A DNA stretch of 45,243 nucleotides from Singulisphaera sp. GP187 (GTDB taxonomy: Bacteria; Planctomycetota; UBA1135; UBA2386): positions 1-45,243 of the forward strand of contig CAMBXM010000010.1 of the NCBI GenBank assembly GCA_945871815.1, given 5' to 3'. This document shows positions 17,880-25,939 of this stretch, piece after piece. The notes beneath the pieces were generated by a model. It saw only the letters and a program-made list of their open reading frames with translations. It was not told the DNA's origin and made no database searches. How positions within the stretch are numbered: the stretch's first letter is position 1; each line of letters starts with the position of its first letter. The position numbers were made by a program, and so were the translations under genes.

Positions 17880-18956
17880 ATGGTCCTTCGCCCCCTACTC
17901 CTGCGAACGCTCTCCGCGGCCGCGCTCCTCTCCGCACTCTCTTCGACCTTGCTGGCCCAAATCCCGGGCGGCTCGCCATTGGGTGGCCAAAATCCTGTCG
18001 TGCCGATGGCACCAGCGCGCACAGCAGCCGAGCGGCTCGATGACCTGAAGCGCGACATCGAGCGCTTGAAGAGCGAGATCCAGTTCATCGAGCAGCGGGC
18101 AGCACTGGGAGTCCAGCCTCTTCGCGACCGCCTGCAGAAGCGCTCCTTCGACGCGCGCCGGATCGATGCCGGAACGAGCGCAACGGCCACCGTCACCCCG
18201 CCGCAGCCAGCGCAGCCACAGCCCGCTCGGCGCATGACCAATGACGAGCTGAAGAGCCTTCCCGAAGATGTGCTGTTGGTGGTGCAAGGCCGCCCGGTTC
18301 GCCGCAGCGACCTCCAACCCGTGCTGGAGTATCTGGCAACTGTGCCAGCTGCCGGTGACGAATCGTCTCGCCAGCAACGCGCGGTCCTCGAAGTGATCCG
18401 TCTCGAAGCCGTGCTCGCCGCGTTTGAAGAGTCGCGCCTGGAGGCCGAGAGTCAGATTGGGGATGCGGTGAAAGAGCTCGCCGACGGCAAGACCTTTGCC
18501 GAAGTCCAGAACCGCTATGGTCGCGGACCGAACATCGCGCAGGAAGGCAAGGTCCAGATCACCCGCTTCTCGCCCTTCGGCTTGGAGATCGAGCGCACCG
18601 CGTTCACGACTCCCGCAGGCAGGGTGTCGGAACCGATTCGCGGCGCCACTGGCTATGCGATCGTCGCGGTCGACAAGATCCAGAAGTCGGACCAGGATGC
18701 TGGGGACCTCGCTGAGGTTCGCCTGTTGTTCATCCCCTACAACAGCGACCCAGGTGACATGGACAAGGTCCGCAACATGGCCATGACCGGCCAGATCGAT
18801 CTCGTCGTTCGCGACGATGCCGCGTTGCTGATGCTACCGCCCTCGCTGCGTCCTATGGTCCCGGCGGCGAGCCCCAAGTTGGACGGCCGCGAGCTGAAGG
18901 CCGAGACCCTCGTCACTCCGGAAGCGCCGACGAAGAAGGCCGACGGCGGCAAGTAA
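17880..18956 (+). CDS. Parvulin-like (PpiC/SurA-type) periplasmic protein
   Basis: 358 residues with a cleavable signal ending near LLAQIP (~24-29). Residues ~50-75 are a charged helix likely to form a coiled coil (RLDDLKRDIERLKSEIQF), then a Pro/Gln linker (~105-118). A chaperone-like helical part (~120-200) precedes a segment resembling the second half of a PPIC rotamase domain (KTFAEVQNRYG ~204-214, then FTTPAGRVSEPIRGATGYAI ~242-261). The rotamase core looks shortened, so isomerase activity is not certain and a chaperone role is as likely. The start lacks a visible ribosome site. It lies 124 bases after the hydrolase gene on the same strand. Confidence 0.65.
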   Translation: MVLRPLLLRTLSAAALLSALSSTLLAQIPGGSPLGGQNPVVPMAPARTAAERLDDLKRDIERLKSEIQFIEQRAALGVQPLRDRLQKRSFDARRIDAGTSATATVTPPQPAQPQPARRMTNDELKSLPEDVLLVVQGRPVRRSDLQPVLEYLATVPAAGDESSRQQRAVLEVIRLEAVLAAFEESRLEAESQIGDAVKELADGKTFAEVQNRYGRGPNIAQEGKVQITRFSPFGLEIERTAFTTPAGRVSEPIRGATGYAIVAVDKIQKSDQDAGDLAEVRLLFIPYNSDPGDMDKVRNMAMTGQIDLVVRDDAALLMLPPSLRPMVPAASPKLDGRELKAETLVTPEAPTKKADGGK

Positions 18957-18973
18957 CCCCGCCTCTGAACCTC

Positions 18974-18994
18974 GCGGGTCAACCCCTGACCCGC
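18974..18994. terminator. GC-rich hairpin after the parvulin-like gene
   Basis: GCGGGTCA and TGACCCGC are an exact 8-bp inverted repeat with a 5-base loop, 17 bases after the stop codon. No T-tract follows. It may be a terminator or transcript-stabilising hairpin separating this gene from rdgC. Confidence 0.45.
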
Positions 18995-19031
18995 CGCCCA
19001 CCAAGTCCGATGGTTTGGATCCACTCGGTTC

Positions 19032-19055
19032 CAAATCCCTGCACAAATCCCTGCA
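19032..19055. repeat. Perfect 12-bp tandem repeat upstream of rdgC
   Basis: CAAATCCCTGCA occurs twice head to tail with no mismatch, ending 30 bases before the rdgC start. The position and exactness suggest a possible protein-binding site, but no known operator matches. Confidence 0.7.
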
Positions 19056-19073
19056 ACTGAGCACCGCACCCTA

Positions 19074-19079
19074 GGGAGG
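19074..19079 (+). promoter_or_regulatory. Strong ribosome binding site of rdgC
   Basis: GGGAGG lies 6 bases before the ATG at 19086. It is one of the few clear Shine-Dalgarno sequences in this window and supports that start. Confidence 0.65.
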
Positions 19080-19085
19080 GTCCCC

Positions 19086-19745
19086 ATGCCGAGCATCCGC
19101 CGCAGTGGCGGCGCCGTCGCGTTCTTCTGGCAAGGCAAAATGCTGGATCCCCGCGACGAAGCCTTTGCCGCAGCCCTGCAACAGCGTCGTTTCCGCACCA
19201 TCCAGGACGCTGCTAGCGAAGAAGTCTCGACCGGCTGGGTAACTGCGGTCGACCCAACTGGCGACAGCTTCGCGATCGAGGACCTCGACGCCGGCTTGGC
19301 CACGTGGCTGCGCATGCGCATCGACAAGAAGCAGTTGCCGCGCAAGTGGCTGCAGATCCACCGCGACGTCGCCGAAAAGGCAAAGGGCAAGAAGCTGTCC
19401 GCGAAGGAGCGGCGGGAGCTCAAGGACGACTTGATGGACAAGCTGCTGCCGCGCGTGCTGCCGACCATCAACATGGTGGACGCGCTGCTCTACCACGACC
19501 GCCGGACCTTGATCCTGCTGAACACCAGCAAGTCCGTCGGCGAGTCGTTCCATCAGCTCTTCTTCCAGACGTTCCAGATGCCGCTGGAGAAGTCCGATCC
19601 GCTGCAGCTTGGATTCCAAGCCGGCCTCGACCCGGAGACGATGCACAAGCTGCAACGCGCGGAACCGATCCGGTGGCCAAAGTCAGAACCCTCCGACGAG
19701 CCGCGCCGCCGAACCACACTCGCGGAACAGGAGCAACACGCGTGA
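19086..19745 (+). CDS. rdgC: RdgC-like recombination-associated protein, short form
   Basis: 219 residues. The pattern is that of RdgC: an AVAFFWQGKML first strand (~10-20), EAFAAALQQRRFR (~25-37), the GWV motif (50-52), KLSAKERRELKDDLMDKLLPR (~103-123, the characteristic Lys/Glu helix) and a TLILLNTSKS strand (~141-150). RdgC binds double-stranded DNA as a ring and restrains RecA in gammaproteobacteria. The protein is shorter than the ~300-residue E. coli form, lacking most of its second half, so ring formation may differ. The stop overlaps the GTG start of the next gene (GTGA at 19742), which implies a coupled partner. Confidence in the homology is good; the activity is inferred. Confidence 0.8.
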   Translation: MPSIRRSGGAVAFFWQGKMLDPRDEAFAAALQQRRFRTIQDAASEEVSTGWVTAVDPTGDSFAIEDLDAGLATWLRMRIDKKQLPRKWLQIHRDVAEKAKGKKLSAKERRELKDDLMDKLLPRVLPTINMVDALLYHDRRTLILLNTSKSVGESFHQLFFQTFQMPLEKSDPLQLGFQAGLDPETMHKLQRAEPIRWPKSEPSDEPRRRTTLAEQEQHA

Positions 19746-20272
19746 AGCACGAACCGAAGACCGCGCCAAGCGGCGCGGAGACGCATGGCTTCCTCGGCGA
19801 AGAGTTCCTCACCTGGATCTGGTTCCGCTGGGAGACCGAAGGTGGGGAGTTCCATCTGCCAGGCGGCCGCGTGGTAGGCGTGGCACTCGACGACTTTCTG
19901 ACCTTCTCCGCGCCGAGCGACGACGACACCGAGCAGACCTTGCGCCACGGCCTTCCGACCCGGACCGAAGAAGCGCGCACCGCCCTGCGTCAAGGGCGGC
20001 GACTGCGCCGCGCGCGCATGATCGTCGCGGAAGGTCCCCGCCAATGGTCCGTGACCGTCGACGGAGCGTCGCTGCGGCTCTCGGGCGCGAAGATGCCCGA
20101 GGATGCCGAGGAATGTGAATCCGAGAACGACCGCACTGCCGACCGCACCGCCAACTGGCTGGCGCTGCACGAACTGGTGCAGAGCCTCTACGGCATGTTC
20201 CTCCGCGAGCGCTTGGCTGACGGCTACCTGAAATCTGCCGGCGAGAAGCAGGCGCACTGGATGCAGCAGTGA
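19742..20272 (+). CDS. Small unknown protein coupled to rdgC
   Basis: 176 residues from the GTG at 19742, which overlaps the rdgC stop. It opens with GFLGEEFLTWIWFRWE (~15-30), an aromatic-rich segment, and has an acidic, Arg-rich middle (~60-85). The C-terminal helix RTANWLALHELVQSLYGMFL (~136-155) is amphipathic. I do not know a function. The overlap and direct association with rdgC suggest it is an RdgC partner, and I have an impression of similar proteins following rdgC in other non-gammaproteobacteria, which a neighbourhood search would test. No signal or membrane segment is seen. Confidence 0.6.
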   Translation: MKHEPKTAPSGAETHGFLGEEFLTWIWFRWETEGGEFHLPGGRVVGVALDDFLTFSAPSDDDTEQTLRHGLPTRTEEARTALRQGRRLRRARMIVAEGPRQWSVTVDGASLRLSGAKMPEDAEECESENDRTADRTANWLALHELVQSLYGMFLRERLADGYLKSAGEKQAHWMQQ

Positions 20273-20322
20273 ACCGCAGGGATTGACCACCGCGTTCTTT
20301 GGCGACCTAGCACTCGCCCATG

Positions 20323-20343
20323 GCGCCGCGGCCACCGCGGTGC
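20323..20343. terminator. Hairpin between convergent genes
   Basis: A 9-bp stem (GCGCCGCGG with CCGCGGTGC, one G-T pair) around a 3-base loop sits in the gap between the rdgC partner and the convergent B3/B4 gene. It has no T-tract, but its position suits a two-way terminator. Confidence 0.45.
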
Positions 20344-20356
20344 GACACGGACTTGC

Positions 20357-20989
20357 TCAGTCCTCGGTATGCACCAGCGGGACGCGTAGCACTTCGGCAC
20401 CGCGTTCTTGCCAGTGCCGCGTCAGCTGTGCGGCCGCCTCGTGCACACGTTGTGGTCCGCCCCGGTCCACGCCCCAGAGCACCGCCAGCACGCGCGTTGT
20501 CTCGGGTCGAGTTTTGGTGCGCTGCGCATCCTTCACCGCGTTGGCGCAGGGGCCGTCGGCATCCCCTAGACAGATGAGCCCACCGACTTCGATTTCCTGG
20601 CCGCCGTGGTTGAACACGTAACGCGTTTCCGGTGCCGCGGTCCGAATCGACAGCTCTCCGTGGACCAGATCAAAGTCCACGACACTGATTGGCAAACCCG
20701 TTTCGAGCGAGACGAGGTTGCCGGCGTCGACCGCCGCGTTGATGCACGGCCATCGTCCGTCCGCAAGCGCCGCCGCCAGATACTCAGAGGACGGTTTGCC
20801 CCGCCCGGTCGGTTTGTAGCCGCGCTGACGCAACACGTCGCGCACAGTCGTCCGCAGATCGACATCCGGCTCGGGCGCCGAAGTCGGTGGCTGCAGGTGC
20901 GGCAGTTCGCGCAAAGGGGAAGGAAATGAGCCGCGAAGGATGGCGACGCAGAGTCCAGGCAATGCCTCTACCAACACCGGCTCGTTCAT
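20357..20989 (-). CDS. B3/B4-domain protein
   Basis: 210 residues. The centre (~60-175) matches the B3/B4 domain found in the beta subunit of phenylalanyl-tRNA synthetase and in free-standing proteins: SSEYLAAALADGRWPCINAAVDAGNLVSL with the typical NxxVDxxN-like turn, then ISVVDFDLV and RYVFNHGGQEIEVGGLI. Free-standing members are thought to bind or edit aminoacyl-tRNA, but this is not established for this one. It overlaps the upstream lipoprotein gene by 4 bases (ATGA) as the last of a four-gene operon headed by biotin carboxylase, an unexpected neighbourhood for it. Confidence 0.75.
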   Translation of the reverse strand: MNEPVLVEALPGLCVAILRGSFPSPLRELPHLQPPTSAPEPDVDLRTTVRDVLRQRGYKPTGRGKPSSEYLAAALADGRWPCINAAVDAGNLVSLETGLPISVVDFDLVHGELSIRTAAPETRYVFNHGGQEIEVGGLICLGDADGPCANAVKDAQRTKTRPETTRVLAVLWGVDRGGPQRVHEAAAQLTRHWQERGAEVLRVPLVHTED

Positions 20990-21642
20990 CGCGTCATTGC
21001 CGGTAGACGAGCCAAAGCCGAACGGTGGAGTCCGGCCGCCAACTCTCTCTCACTTGCGAACGACTCCCCGCGCGTGCCACCAATCTCGACAGGCGGCGGT
21101 TCCTCGGTCCACGTTCTCGCTTGCGTCGGTGATTCTTGCGCTCGGCTCCAATGCCCTTGCAGTCGGTGCCGCCAAATCTCGGCGCCAGTTGCAGCCTCGA
21201 TCATGCGCCAGGTGACGTCCCAGTCGGCGTTCCTGAGGCGCGAGTCCTGTTGCACACGCCAGTCCGAGACCTCGAGGAGCAGGACCGCGTCGATGCCCGC
21301 CTGATGTTGGAGTCGGCGCAGCACGTCGACTTCTGGCTCATCCGGTCGGCTGGCGCCAAAGCGACGCCAAAGGTCGAATCCGGCGCCAAGCGGCAAGGAC
21401 CGGTAACCGCGCGACTGCAGCGCTCGGTCCGCGCCATAGGCGAAGAAGCGCAGGTCGACGCTGTCCCCAGTGCCAAGCGCGCGCGGAGGCAACACCAACA
21501 CGGCCGTAGGAGGAGGTCCGGAGAACGGCGTCGTCGCAACTCTCGCGGAGCCGCAGGCGGCCAACACGAGGCTCAGCGCAGCACGCGACAGCACGCCCAC
21601 GCGCCCTGCTCGCGCCGCTTCGGACCGCTCCGCGCTCGTCAC
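20986..21642 (-). CDS. GNA1162/DUF799-like lipoprotein
   Basis: 218 residues from a GTG start that overlaps the biotin-carrier stop (GTGA). The signal ends in the lipobox LAAC with Cys30. The mature part has AVLVLPPRALGTGDSVDLRFF (~48-68), a GYRSLPL strand, a DAVLLLEVSDWRV strand and TGAEIWRHRL near the end. This order resembles the GNA1162/DUF799 lipoproteins, which are TolB-N-like and peripheral to the outer membrane. The match is by pattern and not strong. A lipoprotein sitting between a biotin carrier and a B3/B4 protein is odd. No catalytic motif is visible. Confidence 0.55.
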   Translation of the reverse strand: MTSAERSEAARAGRVGVLSRAALSLVLAACGSARVATTPFSGPPPTAVLVLPPRALGTGDSVDLRFFAYGADRALQSRGYRSLPLGAGFDLWRRFGASRPDEPEVDVLRRLQHQAGIDAVLLLEVSDWRVQQDSRLRNADWDVTWRMIEAATGAEIWRHRLQGHWSRAQESPTQARTWTEEPPPVEIGGTRGESFASERELAAGLHRSALARLPAMTR

Positions 21643-22139
21643 TCCATCTCCATCAACAAGGCGCCGCCGGCAACCGCCTCACCGGTCTTCACCAGCACAC
21701 GCGTGATCGTGCCCGCGGACTCGGAGCCGAGCGGGTTCTGCATCTTCATCGCCTCGAGCACAACGAGCGTCTGTCCTTCCTCCACCACATCGCCGACCGC
21801 GGCCTTGATCGCGACGACGATGCCGGGCATCGCGGCCCGCAGTTCGCGCTTGCCAGAACTCTTGTGCCCCGCCGCCGCATGCGCCGCGCGCTCGCGATCG
21901 TCCTCGACATGCACCACGAAGCGTTCGCCAACCATTTGCAACGCCACCTTCTCGCGTTGCACATCGGCCAGAACATCGTAGCTCCGGCCATCGACCAGCA
22001 TCGAGAACAGGGCTCCATCGCCAACCAGCGACAGGTCCATCTCATAGCTGCGATCGCCACTGGTACAGAGGAGCCGGTTGTCTCGGCGCACAAACGTGTA
22101 GTCGCGCTCTTGACCCTCAAACTTGCAGTAGTACTTCAT
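21639..22139 (-). CDS. Biotin carboxyl carrier protein of an acyl-CoA carboxylase
   Basis: 166 residues. The C-terminal biotinyl domain (~95-166) has LEAMKMQNPL with Lys132 as the biotinylation site, flanked by PGIVVAIKAAVGD and GTITRVLVKTGEAV, the paired hairpins of the fold. The N-terminal ~95 residues are a beta-rich linker-like domain as in PCC/ACC alpha C-terminal parts. It overlaps the biotin carboxylase stop by 4 bases. In propionyl-CoA carboxylase the carboxylase and carrier are often one polypeptide; here they are separate genes. Confidence 0.9.
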   Translation of the reverse strand: MKYYCKFEGQERDYTFVRRDNRLLCTSGDRSYEMDLSLVGDGALFSMLVDGRSYDVLADVQREKVALQMVGERFVVHVEDDRERAAHAAAGHKSSGKRELRAAMPGIVVAIKAAVGDVVEEGQTLVVLEAMKMQNPLGSESAGTITRVLVKTGEAVAGGALLMEME

Positions 22140-23629
22140 CGGATTGGTCTCCGCAGACGTTCGGCGCGGCCCAGGAGAGCCCAGCGAGGGGCACTCGCCG
22201 CGTGCGCCGCGGAACTGGCGGCCACTTCGGCGCCAGCTCGTTCGGCACCAAGGAAGCGCGCGGCGGCGGCGGCGAGCATCGCCAACTCAACGCGTTCGGG
22301 CGACGGCCCTTTGGCAATGCGCTCGAGAATTCCGGTGTCGTAGTCGCCAGAAAGGAACTCAGGGCTTCGGATCGTGCGCAGCGCGACCGACGCCGAGGTC
22401 GCGACGCCGACGATGCGCAGTTCGCGCAGAGCTCGCTCCATGCGAGCGATTGCTTGCGGGCGATCGGCCGCGTGGACGATCAGCTTGCCGAGCATCGAGT
22501 CGTAGTACGGAGTCACTTCGAGGCCGCGATACATCGCCGAATCGAGGCGCACGCCCGGCCCACCGGGCACGTTCAGTCGCGAGATCCTGCCGAGACTCGG
22601 GAAGAAGGTCTGCGGGTCCTCGGCGTTGATGCGAACCTCGATCGAGTGGCCGCGCGGTTCGGCAACCGGCTCGAGCTTCAGGCCGGCTCCGACGCGGATC
22701 TGTTCGCGTACCAAGTCGACACCAAATCGCATTTCGGTGACCGGGTGCTCCACCTGCAAGCGCGTGTTCATCTCGAGGAAGTAGAACTTGCCCTCGGACC
22801 ACAAGAACTCGACGGTGCCCGCACCGACGTAACCGACAGTACGAGCGAGGTCGCAGGCGGCCTTGCCCATCTGGGCGCGCAACTCCGGGGTGAGCACGGC
22901 ACAAGGCGACTCCTCGATCAGCTTCTGGTGGCGGCGCTGCACGGAACACTCACGTTCGCCGTAGAAGACCACGTTGCCGTGCTTGTCGGCCATGACCTGG
23001 ATCTCGACGTGCCGCGGCCTCGTGACGAACTTCTCGAGGTAGATGCGGTCGTCGCCAAACGCACTGCGCGCTTCGGCACTCGCCAACTGGAACGCTTCCG
23101 TCAGACCCTTCTCGTCGCGGACTATGCGGATGCCTTTGCCACCGCCGCCCGCCGCCGCCTTCAGCATCACCGGGTAGCCGATCTGCTTGGCCGCTGCGGC
23201 GAGCCGACTCTCGCTGATGTCCTCTTGCAGACCAGGCACCAATGGCACCCCGGCCTTGTCCGCGATCTTGCGCGCTTCGACCTTGTCACCCATCGACAAG
23301 ATCGCGTTGGGTGGCGGTCCGAGGAACTCCACGCCCGCATCCTTGCAGGCGATGGCAAAGTCCTCGTTCTCGCTCAGAAACCCGTAGCCTGGATGCACGG
23401 CATCCGCGCCAGACTTCTTGCAGGCATCCATGATCTTGCCGATATCGAGGTAACTCTCGCTCGGCTTGTTGCCCCCAAGATGCACAGCATGCGATGCGCG
23501 GCGCACGTGCTGCGCGTTGCGGTCGGCATCGCTGAAGACCGCAACCGTCTCGATGCCCATCTCCTGGGCCGTACGGATCACGCGGAGCGCGATCTCGCCG
23601 CGATTGGCGATCAGAATACGTCGGAACAT
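22136..23629 (-). CDS. accC: Biotin carboxylase subunit of acyl-CoA carboxylase
   Basis: 497 residues from the ATG at 23629 (an ATG at 23635 is equally possible; the 91 codons upstream of 23629 are not biotin carboxylase-like). It carboxylates biotin with ATP and bicarbonate. Motifs are complete: MFRRILIANRGEIALRVIR, GYGFLSEN, the ATP-grasp lid GGGGKGIRIV, ERECSVQRRHQKLIEE, MNTRLQVEHPVTE and the RINAEDP segment near 330. It is the first gene of an overlapping operon with the carrier, a lipoprotein and a B3/B4 protein. The carboxyltransferase subunit is about 6 kb away at 29270-30820. It could serve acetyl-CoA or propionyl-CoA carboxylation. Confidence 0.95.
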   Translation of the reverse strand: MFRRILIANRGEIALRVIRTAQEMGIETVAVFSDADRNAQHVRRASHAVHLGGNKPSESYLDIGKIMDACKKSGADAVHPGYGFLSENEDFAIACKDAGVEFLGPPPNAILSMGDKVEARKIADKAGVPLVPGLQEDISESRLAAAAKQIGYPVMLKAAAGGGGKGIRIVRDEKGLTEAFQLASAEARSAFGDDRIYLEKFVTRPRHVEIQVMADKHGNVVFYGERECSVQRRHQKLIEESPCAVLTPELRAQMGKAACDLARTVGYVGAGTVEFLWSEGKFYFLEMNTRLQVEHPVTEMRFGVDLVREQIRVGAGLKLEPVAEPRGHSIEVRINAEDPQTFFPSLGRISRLNVPGGPGVRLDSAMYRGLEVTPYYDSMLGKLIVHAADRPQAIARMERALRELRIVGVATSASVALRTIRSPEFLSGDYDTGILERIAKGPSPERVELAMLAAAAARFLGAERAGAEVAASSAAHAASAPRWALLGRAERLRRPIR

Positions 23630-23726
23630 CGGCATGAGGCGGCAGAGGCTAGCAGCAAGCAGGGGCATTGCCAAACGCTCCGCCACGCGCTGGCGATCGC
23701 AGCTCAGGCTCGTATCCTCGACGGCA

Positions 23727-24311
23727 ATGCGCCGCCGGTCCGTCGTCCTGCTGGAGCTGCTCGTGCTCGCAGCATTGCTGGCCTGGGCCGCCATCGCCGG
23801 AGTCGAAGCACTGTCCGGCCATCCCTCCGAGGGGATTGATCTGAAGGTGCAACTCGATGGCGCCGAGGACCGCGCGTTGCTCGTCGAACGCGACGATGGC
23901 ACCTTCCACTATCGCATCCGCGCCAACAGCGGCGAAGAACAGTGGCTGACGCCGGACGCATTCGCGCGCCGACTGCACCATGACCAACGATCGCGCGGGC
24001 CATGGCAGGTGCTGCTCAACGTGTCGTCGCCAGCAGGCTTTGCCTGGGTCTTCCTCGGTCTCCTCGGTCAGGTACTGTTCACGGGGCGCATGCTCGTGCA
24101 GTGGCTCGTCAGCGAACGCGCACAACGCTCCGTAGTCCCGTTGGCGTTCTGGTGGATGAGCCTGATCGGCGCCTCGATGCTGCTGGTCTACTTCATCTGG
24201 CGCAGGGAGCCCATCGGCGTCCTGGGTCAGGCGACGGGCTGGTTCATCTACGTGCGCAACTTGAGGATGCTCCACCGCAGCAAGTTGCCTGCTCCAGAAC
24301 GCGCCGCGTAG
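23727..24311 (+). CDS. LABN-domain membrane protein
   Basis: 194 residues from the ATG at 23727. It has an N-terminal helix (~5-28), then a hydrophilic ~80-residue part (IDLKVQLDGAEDRALLVERDD...). The C-terminal ~85 residues are the LABN domain: WVFLGLLGQVLFTGRMLVQWLVSE, then SVVPLAFWWMSLIGASMLLVYF and GWFIYVRNLRML, matching the domain found N-terminal to or beside LpxB and glycosyltransferases in lipid A and undecaprenyl lipid pathways. It is a small membrane protein related to envelope lipids, function unassigned. It is divergent from the biotin carboxylase across 97 bases. Confidence 0.85.
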   Translation: MRRRSVVLLELLVLAALLAWAAIAGVEALSGHPSEGIDLKVQLDGAEDRALLVERDDGTFHYRIRANSGEEQWLTPDAFARRLHHDQRSRGPWQVLLNVSSPAGFAWVFLGLLGQVLFTGRMLVQWLVSERAQRSVVPLAFWWMSLIGASMLLVYFIWRREPIGVLGQATGWFIYVRNLRMLHRSKLPAPERAA

Positions 24312-24520
24312 AGAGCTCGCAGGGAACACCGCGGATGCGGGGTAGGAAGAAGTCCGCTGGTGAGGCGCCCCCGTGAACGAAAACGACGGCAGCCGTGCAC
24401 ACCGTGCGTGATGGCGCATCCAGCTTCGGAACTGCGGCGAAACGCGCGGCACCCCCTCGGACGCAGACGCACTGCTCAACGAGCAGGACCATCCCACCCA
24501 AGACCCAATCTGCTCCTGTC

Positions 24521-25861
24521 ATGAAGTTCACGTTCCTCTTCGCACCGGTGATCGGCAGTGCACTGCTGTTGTCCTCTTGCTCCAACGGCAACGACGGCAC
24601 GGGCTCCGCTGGCGCTTCGACCACCATCACGGCATCGCTGCAGACCCTCGGTCTCAGCACTCTCGCGGCTGCTGTGGACGCCGCAGACCTGGAAGGCACC
24701 CTTGCCGGAACTGGCCCGTTCACCTTGTTCGCGCCGTCCAACGCAGCGTTCGCTGCGCTTCCACAGGGAACGCTCGACAGTCTCTTGCTGCCGCAAAACC
24801 GGCAGCAACTCATCGACCTCCTGCGCTACCACCTGCTCTCGGGGGAGTTCAACTCCACGGTCGCCAGCACGTTGTCATCAGCCAACACCGTGAATGGCGC
24901 GCCCATCACGATCGATGCCGTCGGCAGCAACCTGTTCATCAACAACGCGCGAGTCACCCTGGCGGATCGCGATGCCACCAATGGCGTGATTCACATCGTT
25001 GACCGCGTACTGACCCAACCACAGAGCCTGGTGAGCACACTGCAAGGTCGAGGCTTCAGCACCCTTGTGACTGCCGTCGGCGCTGCCAATCTCGCCACCA
25101 CGTTGTCTGGGCCTGGCCCGTTCACCGTGCTGGCGCCGACCAATGCGGCATTCGCAGCTCTTGGACAAGCGACCCTCGACAGCTTGTTGCTGCCTGCGAA
25201 CCAAGTCCAGCTCGCCAACATCCTGACCTACCACGTGGTGCCAGGGCGAGTCACGGCCAGCGATGCCGTCGAAGCGGAGCTCGCGGCTTCGGTTCAGGGT
25301 CAGAACGTCTTGTTCTCCCTGACCAACGGGCAGGCTCGCGTCAACGGTGTAGCCATCTCGCAAATCAACCTCCCGTGCACCAACGGCGTGATCCACGTTC
25401 TCGACGCGGTGCTCTCGGTCCCCAGCACCATTGCCGCTACCGCGCAGAGCCAAGGATTCTCGACGCTCGTCGCTGCGCTCGACGCCGCGCAACTCACCGC
25501 CACCTTCGCCGATGCTGCCACTGGTCCGTTCACGGTCTTTGCACCGACCAACGCCGCCTTTGCAGCCCTGCCGGCGGGCCTACTGACCCAACTGTTGCAG
25601 CCGATCAACCGCCCCGTCCTGCAACAGGTCCTGCGTTTCCACGTCGTCACACAACCGCTGACGGCGGCCGATGTCGCCCTGCGTGTTGGCCAAGGCATTG
25701 TGACGTTGCAAGGTGCGTCCATCCCGGTCACCCAGTCCGCCAACGGCCCGCTGCTCGGTGGCTTCCGCGTACTGACCGCCAATGTGCTCGCCAGCAACGG
25801 AGTCGTGCACGCCATCGACGGCGTCTTGGTTCCGCCTGGCGTCCTCGTACAACTGCAGTGA
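24521..25861 (+). CDS. Triple-fasciclin-domain lipoprotein
   Basis: 446 residues from the ATG at 24521. The signal ends in LLSSC (Cys20), so the protein is lipid-anchored. Three FAS1 domains follow (about 35-165, 168-300, 305-440), each with GPFT(L/V)(F/L)AP(T/S)NAAFAAL, a YH(L/V)(L/V)-type segment and an NGVIH(V/I)(L/I)D-type end. FAS1 domains mediate cell-surface or matrix adhesion. The three repeats are similar enough to suggest internal duplication. The 209-base gap upstream holds nothing I can identify. Confident in family; adhesion partner unknown. Confidence 0.95.
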   Translation: MKFTFLFAPVIGSALLLSSCSNGNDGTGSAGASTTITASLQTLGLSTLAAAVDAADLEGTLAGTGPFTLFAPSNAAFAALPQGTLDSLLLPQNRQQLIDLLRYHLLSGEFNSTVASTLSSANTVNGAPITIDAVGSNLFINNARVTLADRDATNGVIHIVDRVLTQPQSLVSTLQGRGFSTLVTAVGAANLATTLSGPGPFTVLAPTNAAFAALGQATLDSLLLPANQVQLANILTYHVVPGRVTASDAVEAELAASVQGQNVLFSLTNGQARVNGVAISQINLPCTNGVIHVLDAVLSVPSTIAATAQSQGFSTLVAALDAAQLTATFADAATGPFTVFAPTNAAFAALPAGLLTQLLQPINRPVLQQVLRFHVVTQPLTAADVALRVGQGIVTLQGASIPVTQSANGPLLGGFRVLTANVLASNGVVHAIDGVLVPPGVLVQLQ

Positions 25862-25939
25862 GCCTGCAGCTCCAGATCTGGCCGGTTGGTCACAATGCGG
25901 ACACTGGCGCGCGCCGCGCCGGCCGTTAGAACGAGGACC

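Noticed and set aside
22202-23839. Long open frame on the plus strand opposite the biotin carboxylase gene
   Set aside because: It is a shadow of a strongly conserved minus-strand gene in GC-rich DNA, with no recognisable domain and a composition of Arg, Ala and His that marks antisense frames.
25872-25881. CCAGATCTGG palindrome after the fasciclin gene
   Set aside because: A 10-bp palindrome of this kind arises often by chance, and it has no loop or flanking symmetry to suggest an operator or terminator.
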